A DNA stretch of 46,898 nt from positions 1 to 46,898 of the forward strand of contig NZ_JABXKQ010000011.1 of the NCBI RefSeq assembly GCF_017114945.1, written 5' to 3'. This stretch comes from Nostoc sp. JL34. GTDB taxonomy: Bacteria > Cyanobacteriota > Cyanobacteriia > Cyanobacteriales > Nostocaceae. Made by a program: the position numbers and the translations under genes. Positions 26,521 to 35,210 of the stretch are shown piece after piece (within the stretch, counting starts at the first letter, position 1; every line of letters starts with the position of its first letter). The notes beneath the pieces were generated by a model that saw only the letters and a list, made by a program, of their open reading frames with translations, had not been told where the DNA came from and did no database searches.

Positions 26521-26671
26521 AGGCAGAGAGAGAGAAATAAATTAAGTGTATTTAGGAAGATTTTTGTAGTAGAAATTACTAAAATATTCTCTTTACTTCC
26601 CCTGCTCCCCCTGCTCATGGGACGATGATCTAACTTTTTCGCGTTACTCCCTCCCCAATCCCTAAAAACAA

Positions 26672-26710
26672 GATCCCCCTAGTCGTATTTTTCATCGAGC
26701 TAGGGGGATC
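26672..26710. terminator. Perfect 11-bp hairpin, possible terminator
   Basis: GATCCCCCTAG (26672-26682) and CTAGGGGGATC (26700-26710) flank a 17-base loop. No T-run follows, so it may be an interspersed palindrome rather than a terminator. Confidence 0.4.
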
Positions 26711-26929
26711 ACATATGTGGTAGTCTATAATTGGTTCGGTATAGTTCCTTACGAATCGATTCTATAGCCTATATTTCAGTTTGAGTAGTCTTACCATTAG
26801 AATTTATAGTATTTTTACAGCTTCTTAATGAATGCTTCATCCTTGTTCTTCCCTAGGGAAGCTGTATATGTAAGTATGACAGTACGCAATGTGCGTAAAC
26901 TGTAATTTTTGTGAATATCTGTAGAAAAT

Positions 26930-27493
26930 ATGAAACTTAAGATTGTCGCTACCGTCGCCCTGTTAGCTTGTTTCGGGTTTGCAGAGCAGGCCGTTGCGTT
27001 AAATCAGCTAGACTTGGATCAGTTAAAGGCAACAAGTGCCTGTCCCCGATGTAATTTGAGTGGTGCTGACCTAACTCAACAGAATCTAACTGGAGCAAAT
27101 TTGCGAGGGGCTGACTTGAGCAACGCTACATTATCTCAAGCTAATCTCACAAATGCCGATCTTACTGGTGCAAATTTAGAAGGTGCGGTTCTGAATTCAG
27201 CGAATCTTAGTGGTGCTTCTTTAACAGGAGCAAATTTGAAATCAGCATCCCTGGAAAATGCCGATCTATCTTATGCCGGTTTCATCAGCGCCAATTTGGA
27301 AGCAGCAAACTTAAAAGATGCAAAATTGCAGATTACCAATTTTCGGGGTGCTAACTTCCGACTCACAACTTTAGCTAATGGTGTCGTCACCTCCGACAAA
27401 CCTTATGGCTGGTCGTTAGAGCGTCAAAATCCCAGAGAATGTAACGAGTTTAAGCCCGAAAATACTCGAGGCACAACCTGCTATTCAAAATAA
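26930..27493 (+). CDS. Exported pentapeptide-repeat protein
   Basis: 187 residues with a signal peptide (MKLKIVATVALLACFGFAEQAVA). From about residue 44 it is built of A(D/N)LXX units (CNLSGADLTQQNLTGANL and onward) for roughly 20 repeats, predicting a right-handed quadrilateral beta-helix. A polar tail with Cys residues (ECNEF, TTCYSK) follows the helix; two more Cys lie just before it (CPRC), so disulfides are possible in the periplasm or lumen. Cyanobacteria carry many such proteins, mostly of unknown function; several are lumenal. Confidence 0.9.
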   Translation: MKLKIVATVALLACFGFAEQAVALNQLDLDQLKATSACPRCNLSGADLTQQNLTGANLRGADLSNATLSQANLTNADLTGANLEGAVLNSANLSGASLTGANLKSASLENADLSYAGFISANLEAANLKDAKLQITNFRGANFRLTTLANGVVTSDKPYGWSLERQNPRECNEFKPENTRGTTCYSK

Positions 27494-27494
27494 A

Positions 27495-27520
27495 TTGGGG
27501 ATTGGGGACTGGGGACTGGG
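27495..27520. repeat. GGGGACT-type tandem repeat
   Basis: A TTGGGGATTGGGGACTGGGG run continuing to 27520, imperfect heptanucleotide units, just after the pentapeptide-repeat gene. Same unit type as at 17482. Confidence 0.75.
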
Positions 27521-27655
27521 CAATAATCTAATAATTTTTCTTCCCCTGCTTCCTCTGTTCCTTTGCTTGTTATCAACTCTCCTTGTATAGCAAAAGCATT
27601 TTGTTTGTTAACATTTCTTTATCATGGGAAAAAAGCCTATAGATTAATTGAATCG

Positions 27656-28840
27656 ATGCTTACCCGTATAAAAGACTTAGCAGCAAAACTAGCGCCCCGC
27701 TTAATTGAAATTCGCCGCCACATCCACTCTCACCCAGAACTTAGCGGTCAGGAGTACCAAACAGCAGCCTTCGTAGCTGGTGTTTTGTCTTCCAGTGGTC
27801 TGCACGTACAAGAAGGAGTTGGCAAAACGGGCGTCATTGGAGAACTCCAAGGCACTAGCCAAAATGGCCGTTTATTGGCAATTCGCACCGATATGGATGC
27901 CTTGCCAATTCAAGAGGGCACTAATTTGGAATATGCCTCTCGCGCAGATGGTATTATGCACGCTTGCGGTCATGATGTCCATACCACAGTGGGGTTAGGA
28001 ACAGCAATGGTGCTGTCCCAAGTAGCTGAGGAATTGGGTGGGAAAGTGCGGTTTTTATTTCAGCCCGCCGAAGAAATTGCTCAAGGCGCAAGCTGGATGG
28101 TGAAAGATGGGGCGATGGAAAATGTCTCAGCTTTATTAGGGGTTCATGTTTTCCCTTCTATACCCGCAGGATCTATTGGCGTGCGTTACGGGGCATTGAC
28201 AGCCGCTGCTGATGATTTAGAAATTCTGATTATGGGGGAATCTGGACACGGGGCGCGTCCCCATGAGGCGATTGATGCAATTTGGATTGCTTGCCAAGTC
28301 ATTACTGCACTGCAACAAGCCATCAGCCGGACGCAAAATCCCTTACGCCCTGTAGTATTGAGCATAGGGAAGATTAATGGTGGCAGAGCGCCGAATATAA
28401 TTGCGGATAAAGTGCAGTTATTGGGAACCGTGCGATCGCTCCATCCCGAAACCCGTGCCCATCTCCCCAATTGGATTGAAAACATTGTATCTAATGTTTG
28501 CCATACTTACGGAGCAAAGTATCAAGTCGATTATCGCCAGGGTGTACCCAGCGTCCAAAATGATTATACCTTGACGCAATTGTTACAATCAGCCGCAGAA
28601 GAAGCTTGGAGTAGCGATCGCGTTCAAGTTTTACCCGAACCATCCCTTGGTGCTGAAGATTTTTCTATGTATTTGGAACATGTCCCCGGTTCCATGTTTC
28701 GCTTGGGCGTAGGCTATAAAGAAAGAATCATCAATCACCCATTGCACCATCCCCAATTTGAAGTTGATGAATCTGCTATTATCACCGGGGTTGTAACTAT
28801 GGCTTATGCCGCTTATAAATACTGTCAGCAAAATTTGTAA
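27656..28840 (+). CDS. M20 family amidohydrolase (N-acyl amino-acid or hippurate-type)
   Basis: Start at ATG 27656 (MLTRIKDLAAKLAPRLIEIRR); the frame is open further upstream to 27563 but that part is unlike the family. 394 residues. Motifs of the di-metal peptidase M20D group: RRHIHSHPELSGQE, RTDMDALPIQE, HACGHDVHTT and FQPAEE, with a dimerisation lid domain in the middle. Enzymes of this type cleave N-acyl or N-aromatic-acyl amino acids (including IAA-amino-acid conjugates); the actual substrate is not readable. No signal peptide, so cytoplasmic. A strong terminator follows. Confidence 0.9.
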   Translation: MLTRIKDLAAKLAPRLIEIRRHIHSHPELSGQEYQTAAFVAGVLSSSGLHVQEGVGKTGVIGELQGTSQNGRLLAIRTDMDALPIQEGTNLEYASRADGIMHACGHDVHTTVGLGTAMVLSQVAEELGGKVRFLFQPAEEIAQGASWMVKDGAMENVSALLGVHVFPSIPAGSIGVRYGALTAAADDLEILIMGESGHGARPHEAIDAIWIACQVITALQQAISRTQNPLRPVVLSIGKINGGRAPNIIADKVQLLGTVRSLHPETRAHLPNWIENIVSNVCHTYGAKYQVDYRQGVPSVQNDYTLTQLLQSAAEEAWSSDRVQVLPEPSLGAEDFSMYLEHVPGSMFRLGVGYKERIINHPLHHPQFEVDESAIITGVVTMAYAAYKYCQQNL

Positions 28841-28842
28841 AC

Positions 28843-28876
28843 AAAAACTCCCAGCGCTTATCTGCTGGGAGTTTTT
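28843..28876 (+). terminator. Intrinsic terminator
   Basis: ACTCCCAGC (28847-28855) pairs with GCTGGGAGT (28864-28872); flanking A and T runs extend the stem to AAAAACTCCCAGC and GCTGGGAGTTTTT. It could work for both strands between the convergent amidohydrolase and hemerythrin genes. Confidence 0.9.
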
Positions 28877-28921
28877 GTTTAACTAACCTGTTTTAGTGAA
28901 TATAGAAAGCCCGAAAGCATC

Positions 28922-29974
28922 CTATACATTTGATTCGGTAACAACACCGAGTTTTTGTTGAATTCGGGTTTTAGCAGCTTTGAATTCAGTAGCAAGTTGT
29001 TCACTTTGCTCAGTACTCAAGTTGTTGCGAATGGCAGCAAACATTGTGCTTTCTTCTTGACGAATATGATCGCCAACAGCTTCCATAAGCTGTCTAACTC
29101 GATCTTTGAATTCAGATGAAGAAGGGCTAATAGCCTTAATTTGGTCTAACACCCGCTTCATTTCAGCTTGTTCATCAAACAGTTCTTGGGTGTTATCTTG
29201 ACCGTAAAAAGGACGTACTCTTGGGTAGACTACTTCCTCTTCAGCTTCGGCGTGAACAGTTAGATCCTTATAAATTTGACCGAAGTACTCTTGGATCTTT
29301 TGTGGATTGTTGCTTTGAAGTAGTTCGGTGAACAGGGTATTTACCTTGCCGTGATCGAGGCGGATGGCATCCTGGATATTTAAATCCTTTTTGTCAATGT
29401 TTTGGGTAACAGCGCTACCTACCACACCACTGACTGCGGCCAAAGCATCTTGAACACGTGCCCAAATTCCTTGATCTGCGTCTTGTCCAGTCAATTCACG
29501 GACACCCAGAATCTCCAGAAGACCTTTGAGTTGCTCTTGGTGAGCGCGATTCTCAAAGTTAATGGTGTTCAAAGGTGCGATCGCAAGCAAAACATCAGCA
29601 CCAACTTTTTGAGCAGCCTTGTGAATTATCAAGCCACTCATTACTAGTTGATGTTTCAGCAATTCATGCTGAGACACTTTTTCATACAAGCTCAACTCAG
29701 AACCTTTGAACAATTCGCGAGCTTTTTTAATGAATTCTGTAACAGTTTTCTTGGGTTCAGCCTGAATGCCGTACTGACCAATTACAGTTTCGAGAACGCC
29801 AATATTTTTTTCATCATCATTCAGGAAATTACGAATGCGATCGCCAATCTCGGCATCAAGCCCTTGTGTCAAAAGCAATTGCTCATTTTCGATGACCAAC
29901 TGTTGAAGTGCTTTAAGACTTGCCAATTTTATCGCAATAGCATTACGTTTCGTATCATCTAATGTAGCTACCAT
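28922..29974 (-). CDS. Hemerythrin HHE-domain protein
   Basis: Start at ATG 29974 with GAGGAGAAC ahead; 350 residues. The N-terminal 180 residues are a helical bundle of a ferritin-like or DUF892-like style. The HHE domain follows: LDHGKVNTLF, then TVHAEAEEEVVYPRV (His-x3-Glu) and GDHIRQEESTMF (His-x3-Glu). At the helix that normally has a further His the sequence reads DEQAEMKRVL, so one iron ligand may be replaced. Hemerythrins bind a di-iron centre and can sense or store oxygen or handle nitric oxide. No regulator or partner gene adjoins it. Confidence 0.85.
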   Translation of the reverse strand: MVATLDDTKRNAIAIKLASLKALQQLVIENEQLLLTQGLDAEIGDRIRNFLNDDEKNIGVLETVIGQYGIQAEPKKTVTEFIKKARELFKGSELSLYEKVSQHELLKHQLVMSGLIIHKAAQKVGADVLLAIAPLNTINFENRAHQEQLKGLLEILGVRELTGQDADQGIWARVQDALAAVSGVVGSAVTQNIDKKDLNIQDAIRLDHGKVNTLFTELLQSNNPQKIQEYFGQIYKDLTVHAEAEEEVVYPRVRPFYGQDNTQELFDEQAEMKRVLDQIKAISPSSSEFKDRVRQLMEAVGDHIRQEESTMFAAIRNNLSTEQSEQLATEFKAAKTRIQQKLGVVTESNV

Positions 29975-30247
29975 TCGTGTTCTCCTCGGCAAAGTGTTCG
30001 TAATTCTTACTGATCTAACCTTGACATAGAGCTTAGGGATATTCCATCTTTCTTTTGAGTGATCGCGTTCACAACTCTGGGTAGAAAAACACAAGTTTAG
30101 CGTTACATAATAAAAATATAAATTGCAGCGATCGCTTCAATTTATGGTTGTAATTCCGATCAGCCAATTTAGTATGACATTCAAATTGAACAGATTACCT
30201 ATCTGGGAGATATCTATATCTTTGGAATGAAAATTAACGTCAAAAAA

Positions 30248-31708
30248 CTACTTCTTATTCAAGAGGGCAAAATCGTAACCAGTTCCAGTAGAGCAAGACT
30301 CACAACGCTCGATTTTGACTAGCATTGCTTCTCCTTGACGCTCACCGGAGGGTGAAAACTGAATCATTCCCGTTGCTCCAGAAGTGGAAAAATTAGGATT
30401 AGCCAGTACCCTTTGCAACCCTTCGCGGGTGTTGTCTTGTTTTAAGCCAGCAATAATTGCTTGGAGTGCATCATAAGCTCCCGCTGTTCTCTGATTTACT
30501 TGTGCATTCCAAAGCTGAAAGGCATGTTTCGCAAAGGGGTTATTTTTATTAGCATCACGATGCCAATACACAGGTAATACCATTCCTTCGAGATCCTTGC
30601 CATTTTGTAAAGTTGTTGCACTGTACATAGTTTCAGAAGCAAACAGTGCTTTTCTACCTTTAACCTCTTGCGCTACTTTGGTGGCAAAATATATGTTTCT
30701 GATTGAAGGCATTAGTAAAAAGCCACTTGCATTTTCTGTTTCTATGGCTTTATCCACAAAAGCTCTAGGGTCAAAATTCTTATCTGCTAAATTACAAGGT
30801 GTACTAATAACGTTGCCACCATATTTTTTGATAGCTTGAGTGTACTGTTCTACAAGGATCTGATTTGATGAAGAGGTTGAATTATCTCTTGAGCTACGAA
30901 TATCACCACAAATAGCAATATTTCTTGCTTGTCGAGCAATGTAGCGAGAATGAGTATCTACTAAATTTTCATAGAGCGGATTTACATGAAACAAGTAGTT
31001 AGCTATGGGACTATTAGGCTGACTATTTACTGAATTATTATCTAAGTTTGCTTGATTTTCGGCTTGATTTGGTCGCTCGACGGGTAAGACTAACACCAAG
31101 CGATTTTCACTATAAATTGTGGCGTTAAGTCTAACACCTACTACTGCCACGATGCTCTTATCTTGAACTAATTCATTATCTAGCCGTGTAGAATCTTCTC
31201 TATTCTCAGCACTTGCAATCACAATTTGCAGCTTCTTACCATTAATTCCTCCTTGCTTATTAACTTCATTTTGAGCTTGAGCTATACCCCGCAAAATTTC
31301 TTCTGATAAACTCGGATCAAAGTTAATTGGAGCGATGACAGCAACTTTTAGAACACTGGAATTATCTTGTGCAATTTTGGCATTGTTTAAATAAATTAAA
31401 GTTTCCGGGTCATTTGGATTATTTTTTAGTGAAGCGGTAAACTTTTTAACAGCAGTGGTAAAATCTTTTTCAGCAAAAGCTTTAACTCCATCTGTTTTTT
31501 CTGGGTAAGTTTGCACTTTCACCAAAATCCTTGTACCCAAATTCATTAATGACGGCTTATTTGTCAATGAAGATGAAGTTGATATGGGGTTTGATGGTGT
31601 TATAATAGTAGAAGAGACTTTGGTAATTAACCATAAAATAGCTGCTACCATCACTCCTGCCAGACCCAGAGAAATAAGCAGCCTCAAGTTTTCTTTTTTA
31701 TTTGTCAT
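30248..31708 (-). CDS. Membrane-anchored periplasmic-binding-protein-like receptor (Leu/Ile/Val-type fold)
   Basis: 486 residues. A membrane helix (about 10-30) anchors the protein. A short TPR-like segment (KAFAEKDFTTAVKKFTASLKN) precedes a type-1 periplasmic binding domain from about residue 120: VAVIAPINFD, ILRGIAQAQNEVN, GGINGKKLQIVIA. The C-terminus ends with FSPSGERQGEAMLVKI, as in amino-acid or amide ABC receptors. No permease or ATPase is nearby; instead it lies 72 bases after a protein-kinase gene on the same strand. I infer a ligand-sensing partner of that kinase rather than a transporter component. Confidence 0.85.
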   Translation of the reverse strand: MTNKKENLRLLISLGLAGVMVAAILWLITKVSSTIITPSNPISTSSSLTNKPSLMNLGTRILVKVQTYPEKTDGVKAFAEKDFTTAVKKFTASLKNNPNDPETLIYLNNAKIAQDNSSVLKVAVIAPINFDPSLSEEILRGIAQAQNEVNKQGGINGKKLQIVIASAENREDSTRLDNELVQDKSIVAVVGVRLNATIYSENRLVLVLPVERPNQAENQANLDNNSVNSQPNSPIANYLFHVNPLYENLVDTHSRYIARQARNIAICGDIRSSRDNSTSSSNQILVEQYTQAIKKYGGNVISTPCNLADKNFDPRAFVDKAIETENASGFLLMPSIRNIYFATKVAQEVKGRKALFASETMYSATTLQNGKDLEGMVLPVYWHRDANKNNPFAKHAFQLWNAQVNQRTAGAYDALQAIIAGLKQDNTREGLQRVLANPNFSTSGATGMIQFSPSGERQGEAMLVKIERCESCSTGTGYDFALLNKK

Positions 31709-31780
31709 AAATCATTTTCCAAATTCTACAAAATTTATCTGAGATAAAGAGATTTCTGAAAATTGAGCCAGACCAAAAAT

Positions 31781-33151
31781 TTAAAAATATTTAGAAAGAA
31801 GTTTGTTTATTATTTCAGACACACCCACAAGAATAAGTGTCAATAAACCTGCAAGAATAACTAGTAATCCTACGAGCAGTAGCCCATTTATCCCAAATTT
31901 TAAAAGATTATTGGTTAGCAGATTTCTGAAAATCAAGACAACTAGTAAATTTGTTATTATAGCAATAATAATTAAATAAGTCTTTTCCAGAGGCGGGTGA
32001 GATTGAATCAAGACTAACCCTGCTAAAATTATCAACCACAATCCAGAGCTAATCCAAGTAGTTCCGAGAAAACTTATAAGTGCGATCGCTAAGAATGAAC
32101 TACCTGATCCAGCAATTATTGCTCCATACAATAACTTACTATTAGAAAATTGGGGTAAATATCGAGTTAATTTGTGTTTAATTTCTGGTTGTGATTCTGA
32201 TGGCAGAGTGGGTGGAATAACTGTAGGAGATAACGTATACCTCAGCGGTGGAAGATTATTTAAGTCTTGTAAGACAGCCTGTGCAGATTGATAACGTTGT
32301 TGATAATTTTCTTGTAGTAACTTATCAAGAATCATCTCTAATTCCTGACTTATGGGTTGGGTTAAATGCTGTCGCCAACTAGAAGTCCAACCATAGCCTT
32401 GTTTCATCCATAAACTCGAAGGGGAAACATTAGTTAGTAAATAAAAGCAAGTTATTCCTAAACTGTAGATATCACTAGATGGAAAAACTTTACCCACTTG
32501 CATTTGTTCAATTGGCGCATAACCTAATGAACCAATAATTGTTCCAATGGCAGTGTTTGTAGGTTCCATCTTTTGCTTCGCCACCCCAAAATCAATTAGT
32601 ACTAACTTCCCATCATTTTGACGGCGAATAATATTTTCTGGCTTAATATCTCGGTGAATTACTTGCTGTTGATGTATCGCTACCAGCACAGATAATAAAT
32701 CATTTAAAAAATAGCGAATCTTGGCTTCATCAAAAACTCCTTGCTGTTTTAACTCCTGCGATAAATTTTGCCCTTCGATAAACTGCTGCACTAAATACAG
32801 ATATTCTCCTTCCTTAAAATACGCATATAAATTGGGAACTTGGACATGTTCTCCTAGTTCTTTGAGACGTTTGGCCTCTTGTTCAAACAACTCAGTCGCT
32901 TTTTTATGTGCTTGACTACCCTGAATGCCATAAAATTGACTTAGAACCAGCTGCTTGACAACACATCGTTCATTGAGCTTGTCTATATCTTCTGCAATAT
33001 ATGTGCGTGCAAACCCTCCTCTCCCTAATGGTGAAATGATCTGGTAACGATTTCTCAGTAGCGATACCAACTCTGTGCCACAACTGAGGCAGAAATTTGC
33101 TCCTTCAGTATTTTGGGGATTCTCGCAATTAGGATTTAGGCAGCAGACCAT
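31781..33151 (-). CDS. Zinc-ribbon Ser/Thr protein kinase with C-terminal membrane helices
   Basis: 456 residues. Zinc ribbon in the first 25 residues (CLNPNCENP and FCLSCGTEL). Kinase domain about 35-310: LGRGGFARTY, Lys66, catalytic HRDIKPEN (166-173), DFGVAK at 187. The last 120 residues are hydrophobic with about four membrane segments. Same architecture as the kinase at 24701 but distinct in sequence. The receptor-like gene follows at 72 bases, suggesting an operon in which extracellular ligand binding is reported to the kinase. No substrate is known. ATG at 33151. Confidence 0.92.
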   Translation of the reverse strand: MVCCLNPNCENPQNTEGANFCLSCGTELVSLLRNRYQIISPLGRGGFARTYIAEDIDKLNERCVVKQLVLSQFYGIQGSQAHKKATELFEQEAKRLKELGEHVQVPNLYAYFKEGEYLYLVQQFIEGQNLSQELKQQGVFDEAKIRYFLNDLLSVLVAIHQQQVIHRDIKPENIIRRQNDGKLVLIDFGVAKQKMEPTNTAIGTIIGSLGYAPIEQMQVGKVFPSSDIYSLGITCFYLLTNVSPSSLWMKQGYGWTSSWRQHLTQPISQELEMILDKLLQENYQQRYQSAQAVLQDLNNLPPLRYTLSPTVIPPTLPSESQPEIKHKLTRYLPQFSNSKLLYGAIIAGSGSSFLAIALISFLGTTWISSGLWLIILAGLVLIQSHPPLEKTYLIIIAIITNLLVVLIFRNLLTNNLLKFGINGLLLVGLLVILAGLLTLILVGVSEIINKLLSKYF

Positions 33152-33722
33152 ATAATTATCGCTGTCATTTTATTAACTTTTAGAATATACCTTAAATTAA
33201 CTCTAGTTGTTTTTTGCAACTACTTTTAAATTACGGTTCAACTGTCTAAAATTGTTCTTGCTGTATCACTACGATATATCTGACCCAATGTTTACGATTA
33301 TTACACTTCTAGCGAAGATTGTGGTTCAAATAGATGAAAAGCGCTGTAATGCTGTCAGGCGATCGCTAACTTTATAGAGGTTGTTTTGATCAGGTTAAAA
33401 ATTGGTGAATCACAGTCCTCACGACATTAACGACGCCTTGACGTAACTCAATAATTTGTAGGTAAACTGAATTTGTGCCACGAGGTAGAGAAGATTTTCC
33501 TGACGGCGCGATCGCCTGGAGTCTGCTATTTGCCAGTTTTTCTAACTCTTTATATGGCAATCTGCGATCGCATTCTGCTACCTATTGGTAAAATTATGCC
33601 GCAAACCATTGCGGAGAAAGGGTTTAAGCCCCACTCTAAATCTCTAATTTAGTGTTCTGCAATCAGTGTAAACTTCATACCTACACTGCAAGAGCAACCT
33701 CCTGCCTCCCACCTTCTTCACT
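33152..33722. other. Intergenic region without recognised gene
   Basis: 570 bases between the kinase start and the end of the DUF4157 gene. It has HIP1 cores (near 33360 and 33510) and mixed composition. I see no tRNA, no intact frame and no clear insertion-sequence end. Confidence 0.5.
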
Positions 33723-34952
33723 TCAAACCTCTACCTCTGCATTTGATTCATCTTCACTTTGAGAAACTTTTTCTGGGCCGCACTGTACCGGGGTTACTCC
33801 TGTGCCTTGAGTCAGTCCGTGCTTAGTTGTGGTGTCGTAAGTGTTGTTATCAGTATTCGCTTGGGCGTAAGTATCATTAAAAATCTTGTCAGCTGCTGAG
33901 GTTGTTTTACCAAGAAGCTTTTTGTGTAAATCTTTAAAAGCTTTCTCGTCAATACTAATGTGCCCATTTTCGTGCGTATCTAGAGCGCTATAAAACCTTG
34001 CCCATTCTTTTTTAACGGGTTCGCACTGTTGGTCAAGTTCAGTCCAGACAGGCATTGCCTTAGTTTCTGTTACTAGAACATCTGCCTCGTAGACAATTTC
34101 ATCAGATTTATCTTCTGCTTGGTAAATTTTGACATCTTTTTCGGGGGCACAAGTAACACTGCCAGCTTCGCCCTTTCCTTGTGATGTTAGGTTTGTAATT
34201 GCTTCGGTGATATTTTTCCCAGAAGCGGTAATTGTGGCATTCTTTTTGTCAATTTTGGTTGTACCTTTTTTGGGCGGCATACCAGTAGATGGCTGTTCCA
34301 GAGGGACTGGTGTTGTAGATGCATCGCTTTGTTTCTGCACCTTACCTGTTTGCTGTACCACATGGGTTAACTCATGGGCTGTCAACTCGTTATTACCTGG
34401 TGATTTCCCTGCACCAAAGTAAACATCACTACCATGAGTAAACGCCTGCGCTCCCAACGACTTACTCATCTGCACAGCATTAGAATCAGTATGTACTCGC
34501 ACATTGTCAAAGCTATTACCAAAGCGTGGTTCCATAAAGTCTCGTACTTCGGCAGATAACGGACTTCCCCCACCCTTACTACTATTTAACTGACTCTCAA
34601 TGTTATTCTCAGTCTGAATGCTGCCATCAGTAGCAGTTTGTAGTGACAGCTTAGTTTGTATTTCCCCTTCTTGCTCACAAGCTGCACATTTTCGTTGCAT
34701 TATATCTTGTGAACCCATCTCACCTAGAAGGATACCCTCCTGACACCAATGCTTGTAGTGCCAGAATACAGTCGAATAGGGTGGGAAATCCTTAGGTAAG
34801 TCAGCCCAATTGCAACCATTCTTAAGTTGATAAAATACACCGTCAAGAATTTGCCGCTTTGTCCACAGAGGGGGTCTAGTTTTCTTTTTAGTCGGCAATA
34901 ATGGCTCAACTATTTCCCACTCTTTGTCTGTCAAATCGCTTGAATACCCCAT
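33723..34952 (-). CDS. Chimeric protein: IS5-type transposase N-terminus fused to DUF4157 and DUF922 putative metalloprotease domains
   Basis: Start taken at ATG 34952, the transposase start; 409 residues (numbering below counts from TTG 34958, two residues earlier). Residues 3-76 are the N-terminal part of an IS5-family transposase: YSSDLTDKEWEIVEPLLP, QILDGVFYQLKNGCNWADLP, PYSTVFWHYKHW. Then the frame changes identity to MQRKCAACEQEGEIQ and a DUF4157 domain with HELTH (195-199), the domain associated with contractile-injection-system cargo. The C-terminal part has a second zinc-protease-like motif, HENGH (329-333), in a DUF922-like context. The transposase catalytic core is missing. I infer insertion plus deletion of an IS inside a toxin or protease gene, leaving an open fusion; whether it is expressed is unknown. 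Confidence 0.8.
   Translation of the reverse strand: MGYSSDLTDKEWEIVEPLLPTKKKTRPPLWTKRQILDGVFYQLKNGCNWADLPKDFPPYSTVFWHYKHWCQEGILLGEMGSQDIMQRKCAACEQEGEIQTKLSLQTATDGSIQTENNIESQLNSSKGGGSPLSAEVRDFMEPRFGNSFDNVRVHTDSNAVQMSKSLGAQAFTHGSDVYFGAGKSPGNNELTAHELTHVVQQTGKVQKQSDASTTPVPLEQPSTGMPPKKGTTKIDKKNATITASGKNITEAITNLTSQGKGEAGSVTCAPEKDVKIYQAEDKSDEIVYEADVLVTETKAMPVWTELDQQCEPVKKEWARFYSALDTHENGHISIDEKAFKDLHKKLLGKTTSAADKIFNDTYAQANTDNNTYDTTTKHGLTQGTGVTPVQCGPEKVSQSEDESNAEVEV
34725..34952 (-). mobile_element. Remnant of an IS5-family insertion sequence (5' end of transposase)
   Basis: Only about 75 transposase codons remain, encoding the DUF4096-type N-terminal domain. The DDE catalytic segments are absent. 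The terminal inverted repeat should lie between 34953 and about 35050, but I cannot recognise it without a reference element. Confidence 0.7.
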
Positions 34953-35210
34953 TTTCAACCCTAAACTGTTTCAATGCACCTAATTTCTGTTGATTCTACT
35001 TGCTCGTCTAAAAGATATCAAATGGGTTCTATATAGACTTCAGTCTAATTTTGTCATCAATCATTTAACGGTTCCAGTAGACGCAAATTTTTGTAAACAC
35101 CACATCCTCAGTATTAAGGCGATTAGGTAGAAGAGGAATCGTAAAAAAGTTGCAATAATATTTAGGAGCAACCACAAGAGTTGCATTTTATCTGTTGATA
35201 TCAATTTCAC

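Larger units (their letters stand above)
26462..26929. other. Intergenic region with octanucleotide repeats and a hairpin
   Basis: Contains six AGCAGGGG units (26473-26520), an inverted degenerate copy of the same unit (about 26597-26617, CCCCTGCTCCCCCTGCTC) and a perfect hairpin (26672-26710). The final 200 bases are AT-rich and presumably hold the promoter of the pentapeptide-repeat gene. Frames crossing the repeats on either strand are artefacts. Confidence 0.6.

Noticed and set aside
26394..26628. Frames on both strands rich in repeated Gly/Ala/Glu/Gln or Pro/Cys/Ser/Leu units
   Set aside because: They are translations of the AGCAGGGG octamer array.
29648..29962. 104-residue frame antisense to the hemerythrin gene
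   Set aside because: Shadow of the coding strand; Phe/Asn-rich with no support.
33152..33722. Possible tRNA or second half of the IS5 element
   Set aside because: No cloverleaf and no transposase C-terminal motifs could be seen in either strand.
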